This document shows, in pieces, positions 1 to 8,091 of a stretch of 64,000 bases of DNA (positions are counted from its first letter, which is position 1; each line of letters begins with the position of its first letter). A program made the position numbers and the translations under genes. The notes beneath the pieces were generated by a model. It searched no databases and was not told the origin of the DNA. It was given only the letters and a program-made list of their open reading frames with translations. The DNA comes from an uncultured Eubacterium sp. (GTDB lineage: Bacteria; Bacillota; Clostridia; Lachnospirales; Lachnospiraceae). The stretch is from assembly GCA_934338065.1 (NCBI GenBank), contig CAKRGX010000001.1, forward strand, positions 1 to 64,000, read 5' to 3'.

Positions 1-1141
1 TGTCATTTGGGTCTTTTTTTACGATGGCATTATTATTCGACTTGATTCCTAATAATACTTCCGCCGTCTTATTCTTGGCATCAATATTTACCGTCATGTT
101 TGTAGCATCGAAAATGGATAAATCCATCGACATTTTTTGTTTAAAAATATTGAATGTATTGTTCCCAATACTGATTTCCGGTCCTTTTAATTCGGCTGAT
201 CCAAGATTTGAAAAATTAGGCAATGACTTTTCAATATTGGTAATGTATTTTTTGTCTTCAGTGCTGATAACAGACGTTGGAGTAGGTTTTGATGTCAGCG
301 TAGGTGTTGATGTCGGCGTAGGTGTTGGTGTCGCCTGTGACGAGCCACCTCCCCCTTCCGAGGTAACTTTTCCTGCATAACGCCAAAGAGTAGAAGAGGA
401 AAGATTTAAATGCAAAGCGGGCCGAACCGCATGATCATCGTTGACATATATACCACTGCCACTGCCGTCGCCAAAGTTATTCACATAGGATGCAAAACGA
501 CTATGGTAGCCCGGCGACCGCAGCCACCAATAGTCGGCTTTGCCGACTACATTCATACCATCTTTACCAGCTACATATGCAGTATTCATTGCCACTCTTG
601 TTTCACTGTTCGTTCTAAACTCGCCATTAAATCCATAAGCCGTATTACTTGCTTCTGCAATGGACAAAAGATACACTTTATCTGTGGTATTTACTCCACC
701 TTCTGTTCCATAGTATGGATTATCCTCGTTCACAACGGTTGTATTCTTGATTGCAGTCTGTTCTGCCGATGTAAATGCCGTATTTAAAAATGTTCCATTC
801 AACCAGGTACGAAGAGTACACGTTGCCCATGTCACATCCGTATATTCCTCATTATACGGTTTAGCATCCAAGTTCTGGTCTGCCAGCAAAAAGGCATCAT
901 TTCCATCCACGGAAAGGACACGCCATTTAATTGGTTCTTTTGTTGAGCTGTTACTTTGCCAGTAGTTTCCAAAATAGATACAATCCCATGTTGTTACACC
1001 ATTTCCATCGGTGGTTGGGTTTTGCAAACTAACTGCGGCTTTCACTGACACAGGCTGTCTTAGCGTAATCTGACATACGGACAATACCATTACTACCGCA
1101 AGCACTCCCGCCAACAGGCGGTTTGTTTTTCTTCTTTTCAC
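1..1141 (-). CDS. Secreted DUF6273-like protein, likely DGR target (partial, runs off left edge)
   Basis: Reading the minus strand from a GTG at 1141 gives an open frame of about 380 residues to the window edge. It starts with a basic N-terminus and a hydrophobic signal segment (residues 10-30) with a likely cleavage after VKAA. Residues 50-245 resemble DUF6273: WDCIYFGNYW, IKWRVLS, TLRTWLN, YWWLRSPG and VRPALHLNL are in order. A TP-repeat linker (about 270-290) follows, then a further domain that is cut off. Residues 212-238 look like a DGR variable region: nearly all codons end in T or C and encode mixed Y, H, S, R, F, D, G and N. The GTG overlaps the stop of the reverse transcriptase remnant (GTGA) and has a GGAGGAG ribosome site. 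Inferred role: surface or secreted ligand-binding protein. The ligand is unknown. Confidence 0.8.
   Translation of the reverse strand, partial: MKRRKTNRLLAGVLAVVMVLSVCQITLRQPVSVKAAVSLQNPTTDGNGVTTWDCIYFGNYWQSNSSTKEPIKWRVLSVDGNDAFLLADQNLDAKPYNEEYTDVTWATCTLRTWLNGTFLNTAFTSAEQTAIKNTTVVNEDNPYYGTEGGVNTTDKVYLLSIAEASNTAYGFNGEFRTNSETRVAMNTAYVAGKDGMNVVGKADYWWLRSPGYHSRFASYVNNFGDGSGSGIYVNDDHAVRPALHLNLSSSTLWRYAGKVTSEGGGGSSQATPTPTPTSTPTLTSKPTPTSVISTEDKKYITNIEKSLPNFSNLGSAELKGPEISIGNNTFNIFKQKMSMDLSIFDATNMTVNIDAKNKTAEVLLGIKSNNNAIVKKDPND
409..529 (-). other. Candidate DGR variable region (VR) inside the DUF6273-like gene
   Basis: This stretch encodes residues 205-245 of the left-edge protein. Between the fixed blocks WWLRSPG and AVRPALHL, the codons read TAC CAT AGT CGT TTT, then TAT, TTT, GAC, AGT, GAT and CAT at separated sites. 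All keep a T or C in the third position, with A, C, G and T mixed in the first two. Adenine-directed mutagenesis of an AAC/AAT-rich template leaves this pattern. No matching template repeat exists in the window, so the call rests on codon pattern and on the neighbouring Avd/RT remnants. Confidence 0.6.
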
Positions 1142-1573
1142 AAAGACTCCTCCTTTTTTGCTTCATTTGATTTATGTTCTTTCGTCAAAACAAATTGGCG
1201 AAGTACATTCGCTTGTAATGCATGTGTGTCACCATGTGATAAATGACCTCGATAACTTGCTAAACTTCTTTCAATTTCTTCACATGTAATTTTATCATCA
1301 CGATAGGCTCTTTGGTAGTGTTTCAATTTACGTTTAAATCTTTTTTTTGCAGATAAACGTAATCTCTTTACAACCTTGTCTGTATCCGTCAAGAAAAAAT
1401 GAAAACCTAAATAATCCACTCCCTGAGAAATTGGTACTATCTGTGTTTTTTCATTGAATTGCAGCCGCAAATTCTGACTAATATATGTATTCATCTTCTC
1501 CAAACACTTTCACCATCTGAGAAAACAAAACTTCATGGTCAATCGAGTCAAAATATTTCTTTATATCAAACAC
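1138..1573 (-). pseudogene. DGR-type reverse transcriptase remnant (internally deleted, out of frame)
   Basis: Two reverse transcriptase pieces are visible in different frames. The first (1573 to about 1501) reads VFDIKKYFDSIDHEVLF, the motif A block with the first catalytic aspartate. The second (1503-1138) reads LEKMNTYISQNLRLQFNEK, then GVDYLGFHFFLTD, a basic stretch and SYRGHLSHGDT, the C-terminal thumb-like region. The N-terminal third and the segment that should hold the YxDD catalytic motif are missing. The joint at about 1495-1505 is also out of frame, so no active polymerase can be made. The stop codon TGA overlaps the GTG of the downstream target gene, suggesting an original avd-RT-target operon. 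A group II intron origin is less likely because an Avd-like remnant directly precedes it. Confidence 0.75.
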
Positions 1574-1728
1574 TCAATAATATTTAACGAAAGATTCTGC
1601 ATGCGACTTACTAATGTAAATCGAAATTTCTTTGGTGCTTTATCCGTTACTGTTAAGATATATGTTGCCAATTCCTTTGCCTTTGTTATGACAAATAATT
1701 CATTTATCTCTCTGCTATTTGCTTTCAT
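1561..1728 (-). pseudogene. Avd-like four-helix-bundle accessory protein remnant
   Basis: From an ATG at 1728 this frame encodes about 55 residues. They include REINELFVITKAKELATYIL and FRFTLVSRMQNLSLNIIE, which resemble the first two helices of DGR accessory variability determinant (Avd) proteins of the S23/four-helix-bundle family. Intact Avd is about 110-130 residues, so the C-terminal half is gone. Homology stops near 1573, where reverse transcriptase motif A begins in another frame. A deletion therefore seems to have removed the end of avd, any template repeat and the RT N-terminus together. A weak promoter lies just upstream (1796-1801 as -35, 1773-1778 as -10, spacer 17). Confidence 0.65.
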
Positions 1729-1802
1729 AATATCGTCAGAAGCCCCCTTTCCTAAAATTCGCCAGACAGTATATATTAACACATATCAAGTGATGTTTCA
1801 AT

Positions 1803-1904
1803 AATTTATTTTTTATGGATTAGGTTATGTAATTTATTTTTTATGGATTAGGTTATGTATTTTTTATGGATTAGGTTATGTATTTTTTATGGATTAGGTT
1901 ATGC
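1803..1904. repeat. Tandem repeat, 23-bp core in four copies
   Basis: The core ATTTTTTATGGATTAGG plus TTATGT is present at 1808-1830, 1836-1858, 1859-1881 and 1882-1904, the last copy differing by one final base. The first two copies carry an extra AATTT in front, making a 28-bp unit; the last two abut directly. Repeats are nearly identical, so expansion is recent or maintained. They sit immediately upstream of the avd remnant promoter. The flanking 1905-2088 holds no gene I can recognise. Confidence 0.9.
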
Positions 1905-2088
1905 CATTGAGCGTGTCCTTGCCAGAACACACTCAGGCATAAAAGGATTCCTTTTGAAAAAAGAGCAATCACAACAACTGACACTGGCTGAATGCTTTGC
2001 TGGATTGGGTTTCAAGTGATAGCGGTTTGAAAAATGGGGAAACTCAAATTGAGTGTCGGCAGGACTAAGAATTGACGTATCGAAAATC

Positions 2089-3447
2089 CTATTGTAACTT
2101 CTCCAGCATTTTTCTGAACTGAATAGCAAACAAGACCGCAGTAAATGTTACCGCCAGCGCATCCGCCACCGGCTCTGCCAGATATACGGCAAATGTCTGG
2201 TCAGCGATCAAATGAGGCAACAGGTAGATGAGAGGAATCAGCAGAACAAATTTGCGCAAAACGGCCACAATGATAGAGCAAACGGCACTTCCAATTGAGA
2301 CAAAAGTCATCTGACAGGCAATCTGAATACCAAAGAGGAATAATGCTCCGCAATAAATTTTCAAAGATCTGGCGGTAAAAGCAAGCAAAGCGGGATCACT
2401 CGTAAACACCCCGGAAAAAACACCCGGAAAGATCATAATAAGCCCCCATAAAATAGTGGAATAGATCACGCTGATCGTAAACAGCAGCCGAAAACTCTTT
2501 TTTACACGATCACGGTTTTTTGCACCATAATTATAACTGGTGATTGGCTGTGCCCCCTGTCCCAGTCCTTGAAGCGGCAGCATAGCAAATTGCATAACAC
2601 TTGTCAAAATCGTCATGGCACCAACCGCCAAATCTCCCCCATAAGAAAGAAGGGATGAATTAAAGCAAACAGAAAGGACGCTTTCACTCGCCTGCATAAT
2701 GAACGCCGAAAGTCCAAGTGCCATGCAGGGAAAGACCAGCGAACGATCAATGGCAAGGTTTTTTCTCTGCAGCCGTAGGATCGTTTTTTCTCCTGTTAAA
2801 AACCGCATAACCCACACACAGGAAATCCCCTGTGATAAAACAGTTGCCAGGGCAGCCCCCCTCACCCCCATGTGAAGTGCATAGATAAAAATAGGATCTA
2901 ATATAATGTTGGCAACAGCTCCGATCACAACGGTTTGCATACCGGTCTTTGCAAATCCCTGCCCTGTAATGAAAGCATTCATGCCTAATGTTAATTGTAC
3001 AAAAATAGTTCCTATCGCATACACATTCATATAGGCATTCGCATACGCAATGGTGTTACCACTGGCTCCAAATGCGAGCATCAGACTTTTATTACATGTC
3101 AGGATTACAATAGTAAGGATTAACGATATAATAACCTGAACAGAAACGCAATTACCGAGTATTTTTTCGGCTGTACCATATTCACCTTTCCCCATCTCGA
3201 TGGAAGCGCGCGGAGCACCACCGGAGCTAACAAGTGCTGCAAATGCAGATACTATCATGATGATCGGCATACAAACGCCTACGCCTGTCAACGCCAGGCT
3301 TCCCTCTCCCGGCATATGCCCGATATAAATCCGATCCACAATGTTGTATAACATATTTACCAGCTGTGCAATTACTGTTGGTACTGCTAAACGAAACAAC
3401 AGTTTTCCCACTGGCTCTGTTCCTAAAAAAGTTTTATCCTGTTTCAT
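2089..3447 (-). CDS. MATE family multidrug/Na+ antiporter
   Basis: A 452-residue polytopic membrane protein of the MATE (MepA/DinF-like) family, expected to export cationic drugs or metabolites using a sodium or proton gradient. About 12 hydrophobic segments fill the protein, and the N-terminal block LFRLAVPTVIAQLVNMLYN followed by DRIYIGH is typical of the family. The internal repeat near residues 225-300 (QASESVLSVCFNSSL and AMTILTSVMQF) fits the two-lobed fold. I start at the second ATG (3447) because GGAG lies 6 bases before it; the ATG at 3459 has no ribosome site. The gene stands alone with its own promoter. The substrate cannot be told from sequence. Confidence 0.9.
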   Translation of the reverse strand: MKQDKTFLGTEPVGKLLFRLAVPTVIAQLVNMLYNIVDRIYIGHMPGEGSLALTGVGVCMPIIMIVSAFAALVSSGGAPRASIEMGKGEYGTAEKILGNCVSVQVIISLILTIVILTCNKSLMLAFGASGNTIAYANAYMNVYAIGTIFVQLTLGMNAFITGQGFAKTGMQTVVIGAVANIILDPIFIYALHMGVRGAALATVLSQGISCVWVMRFLTGEKTILRLQRKNLAIDRSLVFPCMALGLSAFIMQASESVLSVCFNSSLLSYGGDLAVGAMTILTSVMQFAMLPLQGLGQGAQPITSYNYGAKNRDRVKKSFRLLFTISVIYSTILWGLIMIFPGVFSGVFTSDPALLAFTARSLKIYCGALFLFGIQIACQMTFVSIGSAVCSIIVAVLRKFVLLIPLIYLLPHLIADQTFAVYLAEPVADALAVTFTAVLFAIQFRKMLEKLQ

Positions 3448-3507
3448 ATTATTCTCCATTCTGTCAAGACTATTACACAGTTTCTCTCTCTTTTGCGTCT
3501 TCTTTTT

Positions 3508-3536
3508 ATTCTATCGATTTCTTGTTTTGATGTCAA
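3508..3536 (-). promoter_or_regulatory. Sigma-A promoter of the MATE gene
   Basis: On the minus strand TTGACA (3536-3531), a 17-base spacer and TAGAAT (3513-3508) form a near-consensus sigma-A promoter about 60 bases before the start codon. The rest of 3448-3811 holds only this and the promoter of the SGNH gene. Confidence 0.75.
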
Positions 3537-3755
3537 ATGCTGCAAAATTTAATCTTGTGTCAAGTGTTCGTTGGCACTTTTTTCAGGTTCCGTAAAGCTT
3601 TTTCCATGAAACACTGGAATTCTGAAAAGGCGCGAATGGTTCCCTGACACAAGCAATCTTCCCATCGAATTCTCAATTTTTCTTTATCTTATCAATGCAT
3701 ACCTTTCACTTTCTTTTTTGCTCTCACTCTCTTTATAACCCAAACCGCTAAACTC

Positions 3756-3785
3756 TTGTAAAACGCTTCATGATTATGCTATACT
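3756..3785 (+). promoter_or_regulatory. Extended -10 promoter of the SGNH hydrolase gene
   Basis: TTGTAA (3756-3761), an 18-base spacer and TATACT (3780-3785) preceded by TG at 3777-3778, which makes an extended -10. It lies about 27 bases before the GGAGG-led ATG at 3812. Confidence 0.65.
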
Positions 3786-3811
3786 GGTATCATAATGGAG
3801 GACAATACAAC

Positions 3812-4432
3812 ATGAAAAATATACTTTGTTTCGGTGATTCTAACACGCACGGATACATTCCCGGCGGTGGTCGATATAATGAGAAAACACGCTGGACCCG
3901 TCTGCTGGCTAAAAATCTAGGTGATGATTATACAATCTATGAAGAGGGTTTGAATGGACGTACTTCGTTTTTTGATGATCCATACGAACCTTATAAAAAT
4001 GCTATGGACTACATCGTTCCCTGTCTGGATACTCATAAACCATTAGATCTGACGATTCTCATGCTGGGCAGCAACGACATGAAAGACTATTTTTCTCCAT
4101 CTGTTGAAAAAATAGCAAATGGTCTTCGCGAACTTACCCATATCATTCTGGATGTGAGCGAAGCACCTGTACTTCTTGTCAGTCCGATACTTCTTGGTAA
4201 TAATATGAAAAATTCCCCTTTTTCCAATTCATTCCCAGACAGTTCACTTACCATATCGCGCCAGCTAAGTTCCCGGTTATCTATTTTGGCAAAAGAACTC
4301 GATGTATACTTTCTTGATGCCGCAGCGATTACAAACCCCTCTCCCGTGGATTGTCTGCATCTCGAACCCGAAGGCCACCGTCTATTGGCAGATGCATTTA
4401 CCAGAAAGGTTTTAGAAATATTTCAACAATAA
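3812..4432 (+). CDS. SGNH/GDSL-family hydrolase
   Basis: A 206-residue cytoplasmic esterase/lipase-fold protein without signal peptide. All four SGNH blocks are visible: GDSNTHG with nucleophile S10, G48 in LNGRT, N88 in LGSND and the D180/H183 pair in DCLHLEPEGH. The length matches the small arylesterase-like members of the family. Start: an upstream in-frame ATG at 3770 overlaps the -10 element, whereas the ATG at 3812 has GGAGG 9 bases ahead. It is 18 bases before tmcAL and probably cotranscribed. The natural substrate is not predictable; acyl-ester or carbohydrate-ester hydrolysis is likely. Confidence 0.88.
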   Translation: MKNILCFGDSNTHGYIPGGGRYNEKTRWTRLLAKNLGDDYTIYEEGLNGRTSFFDDPYEPYKNAMDYIVPCLDTHKPLDLTILMLGSNDMKDYFSPSVEKIANGLRELTHIILDVSEAPVLLVSPILLGNNMKNSPFSNSFPDSSLTISRQLSSRLSILAKELDVYFLDAAAITNPSPVDCLHLEPEGHRLLADAFTRKVLEIFQQ

Positions 4433-4450
4433 GGAAAGGATAGTTTATTT

Positions 4451-5581
4451 ATGAAAACTGTCGGTATCATCAGCGAATACAATCCGTTTCACAAAGGACA
4501 TGCTTACCACATTGAGCAGGCAAAAAAACAAGCAGGAGCTGACTTTGCAGTCATCATAATGAATGGTGATTTTGTACAAAGAGGCGAGCCGGCTATCATT
4601 GATAAATATTCCCGGACCAGACAGGCATTGAGCGGAGGTGCCGATCTGGTTTTTGAATTGCCTGTCCGCTTCGGTATATCAAGTGCCGGAGACTTTGCTT
4701 ATGGTGGTATTCTTGCCTTACAATCACTGGGGTTTGTCAATGCCGTATGCTTCGGGAGCGAAGCCGGTAATCTGGCGCCGATCCAGAATGCAGCTCATAT
4801 TTTGTCTGATGAACCGGAGATTTTCCGCAGTAAGCTGAATCTATTTCTCCACCGGGGCATGTCCTACCCTTCTGCCAGAGCCCTTGCTCTAAGTGAAATC
4901 AGCCACCTTTCGCCAGAACTCTTAAGCAGCCCTAACAATATATTAGCAATTGAATACTGTATCGCACTGAAACAGTTAGGATCAGCGATTACTCCCTATA
5001 CGATTACACGCATTGGACAGGATTACCACGGAAAGAATGACGCAGATGACTTCTTTTCCGCTACCACCATTCGCGAACAGATAAAAGAAACAGAAACTCC
5101 CCATCTGGTGTTGGAGGATTTCTCTCAAGCAATTGGTTATGCTCTTTTAGTCAATCCGGATCTGGCTGTTTTTAAAGATATTTCCCCGGATCTGGCAGAA
5201 CGTTTTTCAAGTTTTCTTTCTCAATATCACTCTGTCACATCCTTTATACAACAATGCAGTAATTCCTCACTTACTTATGGCCGTATCCGGAGAAGCATAT
5301 TGCAATGCCTGCTTGGCATAAAGAAAACAGAAAAATCCATGCCCTATCTTCGTCTTTTGGGTATGAAAAAAGAAGCATCCTCCCTATTAGCCAACAGAGA
5401 AAATACTTCTTGCCAAGTTCTCACACGATTAGCCGTCGACAGCCGTAAGTTAAGTCCTCAAGCATCACATCTGCTGAAACAGGATATATCTGCCTCTGAC
5501 TTATACCGTCAGGTTTGGTGCAGCAAATACCAGACCCTGCTGCCTAATGAGTACCAGCACTCACCAATCATCCTTGCGTGA
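4451..5581 (+). CDS. tmcAL: tRNA(Met) cytidine acetate ligase
   Basis: A 376-residue nucleotidyltransferase-fold protein (YlbM family) that uses ATP and acetate to acetylate the wobble cytidine of elongator tRNA-Met. The N-terminus IISEYNPFHKGH contains the HxGH nucleotide-binding motif (H14, H17). MNGDFVQRGEPAI and DLVFELPVRF are further family blocks, and full length is present. A ribosome site AGGAAAGGA precedes the ATG. Its 3' end overlaps the convergent malQ by 14 bases, with no terminator between them. Confidence 0.92.
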   Translation: MKTVGIISEYNPFHKGHAYHIEQAKKQAGADFAVIIMNGDFVQRGEPAIIDKYSRTRQALSGGADLVFELPVRFGISSAGDFAYGGILALQSLGFVNAVCFGSEAGNLAPIQNAAHILSDEPEIFRSKLNLFLHRGMSYPSARALALSEISHLSPELLSSPNNILAIEYCIALKQLGSAITPYTITRIGQDYHGKNDADDFFSATTIREQIKETETPHLVLEDFSQAIGYALLVNPDLAVFKDISPDLAERFSSFLSQYHSVTSFIQQCSNSSLTYGRIRRSILQCLLGIKKTEKSMPYLRLLGMKKEASSLLANRENTSCQVLTRLAVDSRKLSPQASHLLKQDISASDLYRQVWCSKYQTLLPNEYQHSPIILA

Positions 5582-7073
5582 CCGTCATTAACCGGCCATA
5601 CAGCTTGGTCTTATCGTATATTTCACCGCACAATTTATCTGAAAAAGCATCCTTCCTCATGCGCCACTGCCAGTTACATCCGATTGTCGATGGCGTATTG
5701 ATCCGAGCTTCATTCGACAGGCACAGATAGTCCTGCATCGGTATCACACACAGATCTGATACACTTGCCAGCGCCAGACATACCAGGTCTCCTGTCAGCT
5801 CTTCTCTGGTAGTCTTCTCACTCCGGTTCAGATAACGGAGAGCTACCGACTTATCTTCCTCCGTCAACTCATCCCACCAGCCATACGTTGTCGCATTATC
5901 ATGAGTTCCTGTGTACACGACAGAATTTTTTCCATAGCGGTATGGCAGATAATCACTATCCTCTCTGGAATCAAAAGCAAACTGAAGCACTTTCATACCA
6001 GGAAAATCACAGTCTTTTAATAGTTTTCTCACACTGTCAGTAAGAAAACCAAGATCTTCCGCAATGATCGGCAGATTTCCTAATTGTTGTCTCAATGCAG
6101 AAAACAATTCAAGCCCTGGACCCTTTTCCCATCTGCCATTTTCCGCAGTATCCTCTCCATATGGAATGGCATAATATTCATCAAAACCGCGAAAATGATC
6201 AATTCTTACCATATCATACCACTGGCAGCATTTTCGGATTCGTTCCACCCACCATGCATAGCCATCTTTTCGATGTGTCTCCCAGTCATAAAGCGGATTT
6301 CCCCAAAGCTGACCTGTTTCAGAAAAAGCATCTGGCGGACACCCGGCCACACCAATCGGTTCGCCCTTTGCATCAAACTGAAACAATTCCGGATGCGCCC
6401 ATGTATCGGCACTATCTAACGCCACATAGATTGGTATATCACCAATAATAAAAACACCCTTGTCATTCGCATACCTTTTTAAAGATGTCCATTGACAGGT
6501 AAATTCGTATTGCAAAAACTGATAAAAAGCAACCTCTTCTGACAGCTTATCCCTATAAACTGCCATTACCTCCTTTTTTCTCAGCCGGATATCTTCTTCC
6601 CAGGTCAGATAACTCTTCCCTTTTTTACTGTCCTTAATTGCCATAAAAAGCGCATAGTCTGGCAACCAGTCCTGATTATTACGTAAAAAACGCTGATACT
6701 CTGCGTCGTTTTCAATATCACTTGTCTGATAAGCCTTACGAAGTACCGCAAACCTTTTCCGATACAAAACATCATAATGAACAGAGGACTCTTCTGTCCC
6801 TTCAGCAGCTTCTGCACAATCCTCTTCTGACAAATACCCTTTCTTTACCAATTGCTCTAATGAAATAAAATAGGGATTTCCGGCAAAAGTGGAAAAAGCC
6901 TGATAAGGTGAATCTCCATATCCGGTCGGTCCCATTGGTAATATCTGCCAATATGTCTGCCCTGCTTTCACTAATTGATCTACAAACTGATATGCACAAG
7001 CATCAAAACATCCCACACCATACTTGGATGGAAGACTGGTGATGGGTAATAAAATCCCACTGCTTCGCTTCAT
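5568..7073 (-). CDS. malQ: 4-alpha-glucanotransferase (amylomaltase, GH77)
   Basis: A 501-residue disproportionating enzyme that transfers maltooligosyl units between alpha-1,4-glucans in the cytoplasm. It begins MKRSSGILLPITSLPSKYG, the usual GH77 opening. Catalytic blocks RIDHFRGF (nucleophile Asp), AEDLGFLT (acid/base Glu) and GTHDNATT (third Asp) are all present. I start at ATG 7073 with a GGAG site; the longer frame begins with a TTG inside the preceding gene. It ends the pth-mfd-lipoprotein-malQ run and complements the glgCD and GH13 genes in glycogen turnover. Confidence 0.93.
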   Translation of the reverse strand: MKRSSGILLPITSLPSKYGVGCFDACAYQFVDQLVKAGQTYWQILPMGPTGYGDSPYQAFSTFAGNPYFISLEQLVKKGYLSEEDCAEAAEGTEESSVHYDVLYRKRFAVLRKAYQTSDIENDAEYQRFLRNNQDWLPDYALFMAIKDSKKGKSYLTWEEDIRLRKKEVMAVYRDKLSEEVAFYQFLQYEFTCQWTSLKRYANDKGVFIIGDIPIYVALDSADTWAHPELFQFDAKGEPIGVAGCPPDAFSETGQLWGNPLYDWETHRKDGYAWWVERIRKCCQWYDMVRIDHFRGFDEYYAIPYGEDTAENGRWEKGPGLELFSALRQQLGNLPIIAEDLGFLTDSVRKLLKDCDFPGMKVLQFAFDSREDSDYLPYRYGKNSVVYTGTHDNATTYGWWDELTEEDKSVALRYLNRSEKTTREELTGDLVCLALASVSDLCVIPMQDYLCLSNEARINTPSTIGCNWQWRMRKDAFSDKLCGEIYDKTKLYGRLMTVTQG

Positions 7074-7089
7074 ACGAACTCCTATCCCG

Positions 7090-8079
7090 CTACTTTTTTT
7101 CAACCAATAGCGCTTTACTTACTTTTACTTCAAAATCTTTGGACCATTTCTCATAAGCGGTCTGAAAAGCCTTTGTCTGCTTATCCTGAATAACCTGATT
7201 ACGGTACTGGTCCTCAATTTCTTTAGAATCCGGAGCAATACAATAAGCAAGATAAATGCCATCTCTTTCCGTAATAACATTAGACAGCGTATCTTTTGCC
7301 ATCCCGCAAACAGTTCTGGCAAGATTTGTGCGCAAATCACTTCCCCCAAGGATAATTTCAATCTCATCCGCTTCGGTATATTTCTTTGCCATTGTGTAGA
7401 AATTACCTTTTGATCCAGCAATACTCTGTCGAACCTGCTCTGCCTTTTTCTTAATTTCTTCCCGGTTTTTATCGTTTGCACTCCAATAGATCAACTGGAC
7501 ACGTGCAGCTTTTAATTGCTCCGCAGTCAGGTTAGCATCTACCTTTCCGATCTCAATATTATACATCTTTTGTGCCAGCTTATTCTCTTCAAAAATACGT
7601 GTCAGCATAGTAACATCCAGTTTATTCTTCTGCTTGATTTCGTCACTCAGGCTGTCGCAAAACGTCTTTGCACTATGCGCTGCCTGTTCCTTTTCATCTG
7701 TTCCCAGTACTACCTTCTGTATAGCAGCCTCTTTACAGATGACTTTCACCTGTATGATCAGACGCAGAACGGCTTCAACCGCTTCCTGTCCAATTGTCCT
7801 TCCTCCGATTCCTGCCTTGCTGTAATTCCACACCTTATCATTCAAAATGTCCCCGTACGGAGATCTCATAAAATAATAATATGCCAGATATTCCTTATAC
7901 GGAACTGTGGTTTTACCCACCGCAATAACCACCGATTCATCCTTAAGGTTACGATTGGATACCGAGGCCGCCCGTTCGGTAGAGGATGTAGTCTCTTCCG
8001 TCTTCTCTCCGCCACCACAGGCAGTCAATCCCAGACACAAACTTATGCCTATTATTATTGCCAGAATTTTATACTTCAT
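7090..8079 (-). CDS. PrsA/SurA-like lipoprotein foldase
   Basis: A 329-residue predicted lipoprotein with lipobox LTAC (acylated C21). A SurA-like N-terminal helical region spans about 45-180. A divergent parvulin-like region follows (about 190-285, with FYTMAKKYTEADEIEI, GGSDL and a late ISxRDG-like stretch). Such proteins assist folding of exported proteins outside the membrane. Typical parvulin active-site residues are not clear, so isomerase activity is doubtful. It sits 12 bases after mfd and 16 before malQ, so it is likely in the same transcript. Confidence 0.75.
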   Translation of the reverse strand: MKYKILAIIIGISLCLGLTACGGGEKTEETTSSTERAASVSNRNLKDESVVIAVGKTTVPYKEYLAYYYFMRSPYGDILNDKVWNYSKAGIGGRTIGQEAVEAVLRLIIQVKVICKEAAIQKVVLGTDEKEQAAHSAKTFCDSLSDEIKQKNKLDVTMLTRIFEENKLAQKMYNIEIGKVDANLTAEQLKAARVQLIYWSANDKNREEIKKKAEQVRQSIAGSKGNFYTMAKKYTEADEIEIILGGSDLRTNLARTVCGMAKDTLSNVITERDGIYLAYCIAPDSKEIEDQYRNQVIQDKQTKAFQTAYEKWSKDFEVKVSKALLVEKK

Positions 8080-8091
8080 TCGTTTCCTCCC

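Noticed and set aside
24..965. Plus-strand open frames at the left edge
   Set aside because: They mirror the minus-strand DUF6273-like gene, which has a signal peptide, family motifs and a ribosome site.
1138..1573. Group II intron maturase remnant
   Set aside because: An Avd-like remnant precedes it, the C-terminus lacks maturase/HNH motifs, and a DGR-type target follows with a coupled start.
1803..1904. CRISPR-like array
   Set aside because: Copies are directly adjacent or 5 bases apart; there are no spacers and no cas genes.
1899..2129. Minus-strand 76-residue frame
   Set aside because: No ribosome site, no recognisable motif, overlaps the end of the MATE gene in another frame.
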